The notes beneath the pieces were generated by a model. The model did not search any database. It saw nothing but the letters and a program-made list of their open reading frames with translations, and was not told where the DNA came from. A program made the position numbers and the translations under genes. From the NCBI GenBank assembly GCA_023432465.1, contig JAEYUO010000099.1, positions 1 to 17,665 on the forward strand: DNA of 17,665 nt, read 5' to 3'. The stretch comes from Planctomycetota bacterium. Its GTDB lineage: Bacteria; Planctomycetota; Phycisphaerae; Phycisphaerales; UBA1924. Positions 6,234-13,990 of this stretch are shown here, one piece after another (within the stretch, counting starts at the first letter, position 1; each line of letters begins with the position of its first letter).

Positions 6234-6782
6234 ATGCCCGGTCGGCGGCCCGTTATGCGATTGTTTGTTGCGGTGTATCCGCCGGCGGAAGCTGCACGCG
6301 GGATGCTGGAACTGCTAAACGGACTGGAGTTGCCGGAACATCGACTGGTGTCGGCGGAGCAGGTGCACATGACGCTGCACTTTGCGGGGGACACGGACAA
6401 GCGGCAGCTTGAAGACGTGATGGAGTCGGTGCAGCGTGCCGCGGCGGGGGTGAAAGCGTTTGATTTGCGGCCGCGGGAGCTGATGTGTCTGCCGGAGCGC
6501 GGTGATCCGCGGCTGGTGGCGGTGGAGACGGATGCGCCGGCGGGGCTGCTGGAGATTCAGCGGCGGCTGGCGGGAAAGCTGGCGCGGCCGGCGCGGGATC
6601 GGCAGAACTTCCTGCCGCATTTGACGCTGTGCCGGTTTCGGAACGGGGCGAGAGTGTGGCGGGTGGCACGGCGGACGGTAGAGATGGAGGCGTTTGCGGT
6701 GCGGGAGATCCGGTTGATGGACAGCGTGCTGCGGCCGGGCGGGGCGGAGCACAGGGAGGTGGGGAGGGTGGGGTTGGGGTAA
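6234..6782 (+). CDS. thpR: RNA 2',3'-cyclic phosphodiesterase (2H family, ThpR/LigT)
   Basis: 2H phosphoesterases of the ThpR group hydrolyse 2',3'-cyclic phosphates to 2'-phosphates and were first found as 2'-5' RNA ligases. Both catalytic HxT motifs are present: H45-M-T47 within VHMTLHFAGD and H129-L-T131 within FLPHLTLCRF, about 84 residues apart as in the family. The opening RLFVAVYPP matches the typical RLFvAi.lp. The length of 182 residues is normal. The start at 6234 is chosen because GGAGG (6225-6229) lies 4 nt upstream; an inner ATG at 6255 (MRLFVAV) would match shorter homologues but lacks such a site. The biological substrate is uncertain. It follows the GT9 gene on the same strand and may share its transcript. 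Confidence 0.93.
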   Translation: MPGRRPVMRLFVAVYPPAEAARGMLELLNGLELPEHRLVSAEQVHMTLHFAGDTDKRQLEDVMESVQRAAAGVKAFDLRPRELMCLPERGDPRLVAVETDAPAGLLEIQRRLAGKLARPARDRQNFLPHLTLCRFRNGARVWRVARRTVEMEAFAVREIRLMDSVLRPGGAEHREVGRVGLG

Positions 6783-6786
6783 TGCG

Positions 6787-6807
6787 GGAAGTCGGAAGTC
6801 GTACTTC
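6787..6807 (+). repeat. Two-unit heptamer repeat plus small hairpin
   Basis: Two copies of GGAAGTC (6787-6800) are followed by an inverted copy, so GAAGT (6795-6799) and ACTTC (6803-6807) can form a 5-bp stem with a CGT loop. The unit differs by one base from the GGAAGTG repeats at the right end of the window. Confidence 0.55.
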
Positions 6808-6833
6808 GATCCGAGTTGAACACAACTTTGGGT

Positions 6834-6839
6834 TATGCT
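6834..6839 (+). promoter_or_regulatory. -10 hexamer of a likely leaderless promoter (double-CXXCG gene)
   Basis: TATGCT lies exactly 6 nt before the ATG at 6846, the same TANNNT-6-ATG layout as before scpB and the DUF433 gene. There is no Shine-Dalgarno. A TTGAAC at 6816 is too close (12 bp) to serve as a standard -35. Confidence 0.45.
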
Positions 6840-6845
6840 CTGCGC

Positions 6846-7742
6846 ATGCAGGTTTACGTTGTCGTCATTTGGAACTTCCACGGCCGCGGCGGGGCGAAGG
6901 CGGCGCTGGCGATGCTGCGGCGGTGCGATCTCCGGCACGAGGCGAAGCAGGAGATCGATGTGCCGATGGAGGATCCCGACACGGATGAGCCGTGGTCGAC
7001 GGGGTCATTCGGTTCGGTACGGCTGCAGAGAGATGATCCCCGACTCTCGATACTGCTGAAAGAGCTTCGGGCGGCGAAGGTCAAGCCGATCAAGCGGATC
7101 GAGCGGGTGCACAGCAAGAAGGAGCTTGGCGCCGAGTGGCTGGAAGTGGTCGGATCGACGACGATGGTGGTTGCCGGCAACATCAAGGGCCAGGTCTGGG
7201 ACTTCAAGCGGGCGTGCAGCGAATGCGGCGCTGGCGCGGTGCCGGTCGCTCCGCTGATAGTCCGGTTCGATGGGAAGCCGCCGAAGCAGGGCTGGAGCGT
7301 TTCGGTACCGTGCGGACTGGTGGTGGTGTCGGCGGAGGTCGCGGCCGCGTTGACGAAAGCGAAACTGACGGGGTTCACGCTCGAGCCGGTGCGGACGCCC
7401 TCGAAGAGCACCGTCGACAAGAGGTTTCGGTGGCTCCGAGTTCCGTGCGATTGGCCGGAGCCAAAGGCTGGGCGGAAGTGCCGCGTTTTCGGCCGGTGCG
7501 GCGACTGCGGGCGAGCTGAGCTTCACGGGGAGGGCGCCTGCTACGAGCGGCTGCCCGCGAAGTCCAAGGACTTCAACGCTTGGCAGGGGACGATACTTCC
7601 CGAGAATCGGGTTTCCGGCGTGCTGAACCGGCCCACAGGCCCCGAACCGATGCTGGTCATTTCACAACGGGCGTATGACGTGCTGAAGAGGGCGGGCGTG
7701 AAGGCCCTGAAGTGCGTGCCGGTGGAGTTCAAGGGCTCGTAG
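6846..7742 (+). CDS. Double-CXXCG motif protein, SitI6 immunity-like
   Basis: Two CxxCG motifs, C124-S-E-C127-G and C218-G-D-C221-G, are about 90 residues apart and probably form metal-binding knuckles. After the first comes GLVVVSAEVAAALTKAKLTGFTLEPV, and after the second comes MLVISQRAYDVLKRAGVKALKCVPVEF; these read like two repeats of one module. This matches the layout of the Myxococcus double-CXXCG paralogous family, which includes SitI6, the immunity protein to the SitA6 cell-contact toxin. The first 120 residues do not resemble that family and may be an extra domain. The ATG at 6846 is preferred over a TTG at 6816 because of the -10 hexamer in front of it. No toxin gene is adjacent, so an immunity role is inference; a zinc-binding protein of unknown role is the fallback. 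Length is 298 residues. Confidence 0.6.
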   Translation: MQVYVVVIWNFHGRGGAKAALAMLRRCDLRHEAKQEIDVPMEDPDTDEPWSTGSFGSVRLQRDDPRLSILLKELRAAKVKPIKRIERVHSKKELGAEWLEVVGSTTMVVAGNIKGQVWDFKRACSECGAGAVPVAPLIVRFDGKPPKQGWSVSVPCGLVVVSAEVAAALTKAKLTGFTLEPVRTPSKSTVDKRFRWLRVPCDWPEPKAGRKCRVFGRCGDCGRAELHGEGACYERLPAKSKDFNAWQGTILPENRVSGVLNRPTGPEPMLVISQRAYDVLKRAGVKALKCVPVEFKGS

Positions 7743-7851
7743 GAGACAGTGAACATGGGGCTGCATTCCAGTCAGTGAAGTGCGTCGCGACGGTCGTGCA
7801 TCCTGCGGGCGGGGAGGCCGGCCGAATGCGTGCACGCTCGCAACCTTCAAC

Positions 7852-7879
7852 CCGGGTCTTCGCAGAGCCTCAGACCCGG
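7852..7879. repeat. Inverted repeat between convergent genes
   Basis: CCGGGTCT (7852-7859) and AGACCCGG (7872-7879) are perfect 8-bp arms with a 12-nt loop, in the 149-bp gap between two convergent genes and only 12 bp from the 7892 end of the UDP-glucuronate decarboxylase gene. A T-run is missing on both sides, so it may be a weak or Rho-assisted bidirectional terminator. Nothing else is evident in this gap. Confidence 0.5.
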
Positions 7880-7891
7880 CGTCGTGCGGAG

Positions 7892-8866
<975 letters not shown>

Positions 8867-8873
8867 GGATCAA

Positions 8874-8908
8874 CCTCCGATAAGTCGCAGGGCAGGGGCC
8901 GCAGTGTA
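8874..8908 (-). promoter_or_regulatory. Shine-Dalgarno and -10 candidate for the UDP-glucuronate decarboxylase gene
   Basis: On the minus strand, TACACT (8903-8908) is a plausible -10. GGAGG (8874-8878) is a full Shine-Dalgarno core placed 7 nt before the TTG start codon, and it is what fixes that rare start. The -10 call is weaker than the Shine-Dalgarno call because no -35 is visible. Confidence 0.55.
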
Positions 8909-8988
8909 GGTGTCATGGAATCGGCGATTGCGAGCCGCGACGAAAGCCCAAAGCGGCGGAGAGAGGACCGATCCGGGAGGCCGGGCGG

Positions 8989-9756
8989 TCAATCCGCCGG
9001 CGGCGCGGGGGGGATGCGGAGGGTGATCCCGGCCTTGATGCGGTCGGGGTCCGGCAGGACATCGGTGTTGGCCTCGGCGATCAGATTGGTGAGCGACGGA
9101 CGACCATACATCCGCTTGGCGATGCCCCAGAGGGTGTCGTTATCCTGCACAACATACGTCCGCCATCCGTCGGCCACGGTGGACGGTTTAGGGGGGTCGG
9201 CCGGGGAACGATCCGGCTGTTGCGCGGTCGCCGGCGCGGCGGGAGGGCTGGACTGCGGAGGGTCGATCTTGACAACCTTGCCGCGGATGTTGTCGGGGTC
9301 TTTGGGGATGCGGAGGACCGTGACGCCGGGCTTGAGCTTGTCGGGCGTGAAGAACGGGTTGGCGCGGGAAATGGCCGTCCAGCGGGAACGATCGCCGTAG
9401 AAGCGAACCGCGATGTCCTGGAGGGAGCGGTCACCGGTCTGCACGGTGTAGTCGATGAACTCGGGCGGAATCAGCACCTCTCCAGAGCCGGCGACGGGCA
9501 TCGGTTCCGGCGGCGGGATGCGCACCGGATCGGGTTCCGGACCTGCGGTGTTGCCCGGTGCCTGAGCCTGATTGGCAGCGGGCGGCAGAGAGCGGGGCTG
9601 CGGAAGTGCCGGCGCGGGGGGCGCGGCTTCCTGGATCGGGCGTTCGTCCACGAGGATGCGGCGGCGCGAGGAGGGCTCGTAGAGCCAGAACACGACCACC
9701 CACACCGCGATCGCCAAGCCGAGCACGCCGAAGAGTCGCGATGTGGAGTCGCCCAT
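8989..9756 (-). CDS. Membrane-anchored protein with two LysM domains
   Basis: The N-terminus has one hydrophobic segment (LFGVLGLAIAVWVVVFWLY, about 8-26) without a clear cleavage site, so the protein is probably anchored in the inner membrane with the rest outside the cytoplasm. A Pro/Ala-rich linker (about 43-95) leads to a first LysM domain (YTVQTGDRSLQDIAVRFYGD..., about 103-150). A second Pro-rich linker leads to a second LysM (YVVQDNDTLWGIAKRMYGR..., about 201-250). LysM domains bind N-acetylglucosamine chains in peptidoglycan. No enzymatic domain is present, so a cell-wall tethering or scaffolding role is likely. GGAGG lies 7 nt upstream of the ATG. It follows secDF by 22 bp and is probably in the same transcript. 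Confidence 0.88.
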   Translation of the reverse strand: MGDSTSRLFGVLGLAIAVWVVVFWLYEPSSRRRILVDERPIQEAAPPAPALPQPRSLPPAANQAQAPGNTAGPEPDPVRIPPPEPMPVAGSGEVLIPPEFIDYTVQTGDRSLQDIAVRFYGDRSRWTAISRANPFFTPDKLKPGVTVLRIPKDPDNIRGKVVKIDPPQSSPPAAPATAQQPDRSPADPPKPSTVADGWRTYVVQDNDTLWGIAKRMYGRPSLTNLIAEANTDVLPDPDRIKAGITLRIPPAPPAD

Positions 9757-9778
9757 GGCGGAGCCTCCGCGGCGAGAT

Positions 9779-12700
9779 TCAGACCTTCAACGGATCCGTC
9801 GGTTCATCAGCGTGCGGGTCGGCCTCGCGCGACCAGACCAGCGGAGCGGCGACGGCGATCGAGGAGAAGGTTCCGACGACGATGCCGACGATCATGGTGA
9901 ACGCGAAGACGCGGACGCCCTCGCCGCCGATCAGGTAGAGGACGATGCACGAGACGAAGGTCGTGCCGCCGGTGATGACGGTACGGCTGAGCGTCTGGTT
10001 CACGGAGGCGTTGATGACCGCGCGGCTGGCGTAAGGGAGCTTGCCGCGGTTCTCACGGACACGGTCCATGACGACGACGGTGTCGTTGAGGGAGTAGCCA
10101 AGGATCGTCAGGATCGCCGCGATGACGTTGAGGTCGATCTTGAAAGGGAGGAGCTTGAGCGAGGTCGCGAGGTCGGGGTACTCGTGATAGATCCACGCGG
10201 CCGCGCCGACCATGCCGATCGAGACGAAGCAGTCGTGGGCGGTGGTGGCCATCGCGGCGAACGCGTAGCGGAGCGAGCCGAACCGGACCCAGATGTAGAC
10301 GATCACAAGCAGGGAGCTGATGAGCAGCGCGGTGATGGCCTGGGCGCGGAAGGTCGCGGCGATCGCCGAGCCGAAGCTCTGGACGCTGGCGAGGGTCTGC
10401 GCCTCCGTGAACGCGGCGCGGGCAAGGTCCCACTCGCGATCCCGGACCTGGTCGTTCCAGCGGGCCTCATCCTCGAAGTGGTCGATCTGCTGATCCTGCA
10501 CGAGGATGACGACAGTCGTTGCGGCGGACTCCGGCCCTTGCAGCACGATGACCCGCTGGTCGCGGCCCGAGGTATCGGCGAAGTCGGTCCGGGACCGGGC
10601 CTGGGAGAGCCGCGATTCGATCTCCTCGCGTGCGAGGGGGGGCTGGATGTCGGCGAGGACGATGCCCACGCCGCCGACGAACTCCGGCGGGATGCGCTGC
10701 GCGATGCCCGGCATATCGATGGCTTCATCGAGCGAGCCGCCGACAAGCGTGTACACGGGCGCGCCGCGGCCGGGGGCGGCATTTCCATCGGAGCCCTTGA
10801 AGGTGACGGGGACGCGGACATCGAGCACATCGGAGAAGGCGGAGATGATCGCAGTCTGAACGGTCTCGGCGTTGGTGAGGAGCGTCTTGATAGTGAAGGT
10901 GTCGGAGCTGACACCGTCGCCGCGGGGATTGACGACGGCGATCTCGGCGGTCGCGAACTCCTTGAGCGGGCTCTCGGCCGGGGCTTCATCGGCGATGGCC
11001 TTGACGCGGTCGGCGACGTCGGAACGCTTCAGGAGGACGGGCTGCGCGCCGTCGGACTTGGTGACGATTGTGACGGACGTCCCGCCGCGGAACTCGGATG
11101 CGAGGAGGTTGCGGCCCTCGACGACGATGAAGAGGATGCCCAGACCGACGAAGAAGAACGAAAGGGCGTAGAAAAAGCCGCGAAGACGCATCCAGTCGAC
11201 GTGGAGGTCAAAGAGCTTCTGCACGGCGGGGACGGCCATGGGGAGCATGGAGAGCCGGCGGATGCGGACCTTCTCGACCAGGATGGTGAAGATCCAGCGT
11301 GTAACAAAGAGCTGGGAGAAGAGGGTCGTGACAAGACCGATTCCGAGGGTCAGCGCAAAGCCCTTGATCTCGGGCGTGCCGGTGAACCCGAGGACCACGC
11401 AGACGATGAGCGTGGTGACGTTGCCGTCGACGATGGCCGAGAGGGCCCTTTCGTAGCCGAGTCGCACGGAGGTGCGGAGATCCTCGCCCTTGAGGAGCTC
11501 TTCACGCACACGCTCGTACACCAGCACGTTGGCATCGACGGCCATGCCGAAGGTGAGGATGACGCCGGCGATACCGGGGAGCGTGAAGGCGGCCTGGTTG
11601 AGGGCCATGGCGCCGAGAATGAGCAAGGAGTTGATGAGCAGGGCCAGCACGGCGACCATGCCGAAGCCGAAGTAGTACACAACCATGAACCCGGCGGTGA
11701 TGGCCAGCGAGATGAGGCCGGCCTTCAGGCCTCGATCAAGGTTGTCCTTGCCGAGCTGGGGTCCGAGGGTGTTCTGGCTGATGGGCTCGGGGGTGAGCTT
11801 GGCGGCGAGCGAACCGGCCGAGAGAACGCGGATGATGTAGCTGAGCTCGGCCTGCGAGAAGTTGCCGGTGATCTGACCGGAGTCGGCGATTCGGCTGATG
11901 AGCCGCGGGGCGGTGTACACCTCATCGTCGAGCAGGACGGCCATCTGCTTGTTGACGTTCTTTTCCGTGAGCGATCCGAGCTTGGAGCCGCCCAGGGGGT
12001 CCATGCGGAAGGCGATGGCGGGACGACCGAAGCTGTCGGCATCCTGGAACGCCTGGCTGACGGCCCACGCGCCGTCATCGACGGTGAGGCGGAGGCCGCG
12101 GCGGTCCCAGGCGAGCATGTAAAACTCGCCGCGATAAGACTCGACCACGTACCCCATGTTCGCGAAGAACGCGGCGGCGGAGGCGGGGTCCTTGACGGTC
12201 TCAAGCTGCTCGGCGTTCTCGATCCAGTTTTCGATCTTGTTGATCTTGAACCAGCGTGCATCGGGGGAGCGGTAGCGCGTCGGCCCGCCAATCCGGATCT
12301 GATTGCGGGCTTCCTGCTCATCGGCGTACTCGCCGGGGTTGATGGTGATTCGGAAGCTGAGCACACCGGCGCCCTTGAGCAGGCGGATCAGGTCGGCCGG
12401 GTCATCGAGCGTACGACGCTTGGCCTCGTACTCGTTCCAGATGGCGACGACGTTGTCGACGGCCGCGCGGGTCTGGTCGTCGGTCGCCTGAGCCCGAATC
12501 TCCTGGAGCGCGCGGGCACGCGGGCTCTCAAGGGTGACGACTTCCTTGTCCTTGCCGCGGAGTCGGACTTCGCGGTCCGAGAGCGACAGGGCGCGGCGGA
12601 CATCGGAGGCCGTGATGGTGCCGGCGGTGGCGCGGGTGCGCTGGTCCTCATAGGCGATCTCGAGGGGGGCCGCGATGTTGATCTGCGCGGCGACCGCCTG

Positions 12701-13315
12701 CTGCGCGAGAGGGAGGGCGGCCTGCCACTGCACGAACTGTGGGTCGGCGGGATCGCCCCCGGCGGCGAGATGGTCGTCGATGAGCTTCCGCAGGCTGTCC
12801 ACGCCGGCCTGAGCCTCGGTGAGCTTCTGGCGAGCCTCACGGAGCTGGTCGTAGGTCGCGGCGGCGAGCGTCAAGGCGTCGGAGCGTGCGGTGTCGCCCT
12901 TGGCGATCTGCGCGATCTGAGCGGTGCGGGTTTCGGCGGGGGCCGCCATGATGCGGTCGATCTCTTCGGAGGAGATCGAACTGGTCGCGAAGGGCTTGAG
13001 GGCTTCCTCCACCTTGGCGCGGATGTCCTTGACCTGCTCCGTGGGCAGAGGCATGGTGATTTCGATCCGGTCGGCACCGACGGCGACGACAGAGATCTCC
13101 AACACGCCGTTGGGGTCAATGCGCTCCTTGATGACCTCGACGACCCGCCCGATGACATCGGTCTCGCCGGGCTTGACATCGACGCCATACACGAGCGTTG
13201 CGCCGCCGGCAAGGTCCTTGCCGAGGCGGAGGGTGTCGCTGGGCGGATAGACCGCCCAGAAGGCGATCAGGATTGCCGCGAGGATGATGAGACCGCTAGA
13301 GCCGAGGTTCCGCAT
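9779..13315 (-). CDS. secDF: Fused SecD-SecF protein translocase accessory subunit, unusually long
   Basis: SecD and SecF use the proton gradient to pull preproteins through SecYEG on the outer side of the membrane. Here both are one 1178-residue chain. The SecD half has a first transmembrane helix (about 8-24), LGKDLAGGATLVYGVDV, the P1 head (RPAIAFRMDPLGGSKLGSLTEKN, ITGNFSQAELSYIIRVLSAGSL) and a helix bundle from about 530 with GMAVDANVLVYERVREEL (about 585-602). The SecF half starts near 710 with a helix and EFRGGTSVTI. Its last helix bundle begins near 990 and carries GYSLNDTVVVMDRVREN (about 1072-1088). Bacillus-type fusions are about 750 residues; the excess sits in the two periplasmic regions, including a likely coiled coil (YDQLREARQKLTEAQAGVDSLRKLI, about 148-172). 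The gene follows yajC by 118 bp, the usual order. Confidence 0.96.
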   Translation of the reverse strand: MRNLGSSGLIILAAILIAFWAVYPPSDTLRLGKDLAGGATLVYGVDVKPGETDVIGRVVEVIKERIDPNGVLEISVVAVGADRIEITMPLPTEQVKDIRAKVEEALKPFATSSISSEEIDRIMAAPAETRTAQIAQIAKGDTARSDALTLAAATYDQLREARQKLTEAQAGVDSLRKLIDDHLAAGGDPADPQFVQWQAALPLAQQAVAAQINIAAPLEIAYEDQRTRATAGTITASDVRRALSLSDREVRLRGKDKEVVTLESPRARALQEIRAQATDDQTRAAVDNVVAIWNEYEAKRRTLDDPADLIRLLKGAGVLSFRITINPGEYADEQEARNQIRIGGPTRYRSPDARWFKINKIENWIENAEQLETVKDPASAAAFFANMGYVVESYRGEFYMLAWDRRGLRLTVDDGAWAVSQAFQDADSFGRPAIAFRMDPLGGSKLGSLTEKNVNKQMAVLLDDEVYTAPRLISRIADSGQITGNFSQAELSYIIRVLSAGSLAAKLTPEPISQNTLGPQLGKDNLDRGLKAGLISLAITAGFMVVYYFGFGMVAVLALLINSLLILGAMALNQAAFTLPGIAGVILTFGMAVDANVLVYERVREELLKGEDLRTSVRLGYERALSAIVDGNVTTLIVCVVLGFTGTPEIKGFALTLGIGLVTTLFSQLFVTRWIFTILVEKVRIRRLSMLPMAVPAVQKLFDLHVDWMRLRGFFYALSFFFVGLGILFIVVEGRNLLASEFRGGTSVTIVTKSDGAQPVLLKRSDVADRVKAIADEAPAESPLKEFATAEIAVVNPRGDGVSSDTFTIKTLLTNAETVQTAIISAFSDVLDVRVPVTFKGSDGNAAPGRGAPVYTLVGGSLDEAIDMPGIAQRIPPEFVGGVGIVLADIQPPLAREEIESRLSQARSRTDFADTSGRDQRVIVLQGPESAATTVVILVQDQQIDHFEDEARWNDQVRDREWDLARAAFTEAQTLASVQSFGSAIAATFRAQAITALLISSLLVIVYIWVRFGSLRYAFAAMATTAHDCFVSIGMVGAAAWIYHEYPDLATSLKLLPFKIDLNVIAAILTILGYSLNDTVVVMDRVRENRGKLPYASRAVINASVNQTLSRTVITGGTTFVSCIVLYLIGGEGVRVFAFTMIVGIVVGTFSSIAVAAPLVWSREADPHADEPTDPLKV

Positions 13316-13381
13316 AGTTCAGGCCTGTCCGTCCCTTGCCCCACATCCCAACCGCCCACTTGACAATCGATGCCGGAGACA

Positions 13382-13428
13382 CCCCTGCCGGGAAGGCCGG
13401 GGTAGATAGATCGACCGAATCACGGTCG
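13382..13428 (-). repeat. Two hairpins in the yajC-secDF gap
   Basis: Within the 118-bp gap there are two small inverted repeats: CCCCTGCC/GGCCGGGG (13382-13402, one internal mismatch, 5-nt loop) and the perfect CGACCG/CGGTCG (13412-13428, 5-nt loop). Neither is followed by a T-run. They could be RNA processing or stability elements that separate yajC from secDF; no function is proven. Confidence 0.4.
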
Positions 13429-13433
13429 GAAGT

Positions 13434-13967
13434 TCATGTCGCGACCTTGGCACCCTTGCCGGTCTTGACCTCAACCTGCCCGCTCAGCGTTCCCGCCCCC
13501 CCCTTGGCTCCCCCCGAGTCACCCGCGCCTGCTCCGTCGGGGACGGACTTGAGGACGGTCTGGATCGAGGATCGCGTCACGCGCATCTTGACGTTGGAAC
13601 TCTCATCAATCTTCAGGACAACTTCGTCATCCCGGATATCGGCGATGGTGCCGATGATGCCGCCGATGGTGAGGACCTTCTCGCCCTTCTTGATGGATGC
13701 CAGCAGGGCCTCGCGCCGCTTCTTTTCCTTACGGCTGGAGAGGATGCTGAAACCAATGAAAAAGACCATGACCAGCAGGATCGGCCCCATGAGGCCGAAG
13801 GGGTTCGGGGATGCCGCGGGCGCACCCGTGCCTGTCGCGCCGCCGGGGGCGGTGCCCGTCGCAGCGGTGCCGGATGCCGATCCGTTGCCGACGGCGTTGG
13901 TCAACGCGTCGCCTTGGAATGCCAGCGTGACGGGGATGGACTCTTGAAACGTCTGGAACAACTGCAT
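13434..13967 (-). CDS. yajC: Sec translocon accessory subunit YajC
   Basis: YajC is a small inner-membrane protein that joins SecDF next to SecYEG. The 177-residue product has a single transmembrane helix (GLMGPILLVMVFFIGFSIL, about 58-76), directly followed by the family core RKEKKRREALLASIKKGEKVLTIGGIIGTI and a small beta domain (VVLKIDESSNVKMRVTRSSI). Before the helix it has about 55 extra residues rich in Gly, Ala and Thr, and after the core a Gly/Ala/Lys tail, so it is longer than the roughly 110-residue enterobacterial protein. The start is the ATG at 13965-13967, with GGAGAGG just upstream; the longer open frame back to 14036 runs into tgt and is rejected. Genes on either side are tgt (23 bp) and secDF. 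Confidence 0.94.
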   Translation of the reverse strand: MQLFQTFQESIPVTLAFQGDALTNAVGNGSASGTAATGTAPGGATGTGAPAASPNPFGLMGPILLVMVFFIGFSILSSRKEKKRREALLASIKKGEKVLTIGGIIGTIADIRDDEVVLKIDESSNVKMRVTRSSIQTVLKSVPDGAGAGDSGGAKGGAGTLSGQVEVKTGKGAKVAT

Positions 13968-13990
13968 TGCCTCTCCGATCCCCACCCGGA

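Noticed and set aside
6816..6845. TTGAAC at 6816 as a -35, or TTG at 6816 as the start codon, for the double-CXXCG gene
   Set aside because: The spacer to TATGCT is only 12 bp, and the TTG start would make the hexamer part of the coding region without a ribosome site. The ATG at 6846 fits better.
7852..7879. Strong bidirectional intrinsic terminator
   Set aside because: The stem is good, but no T-run follows on either strand, so it is listed only as an inverted repeat.
9743..13363. Uninterrupted 1206-codon frame on the plus strand
   Set aside because: It lies wholly opposite secDF. Its product is a monotonous Asp/Glu/Gly/Arg-rich sequence without domains, the usual shadow of a GC-rich gene with biased third positions.
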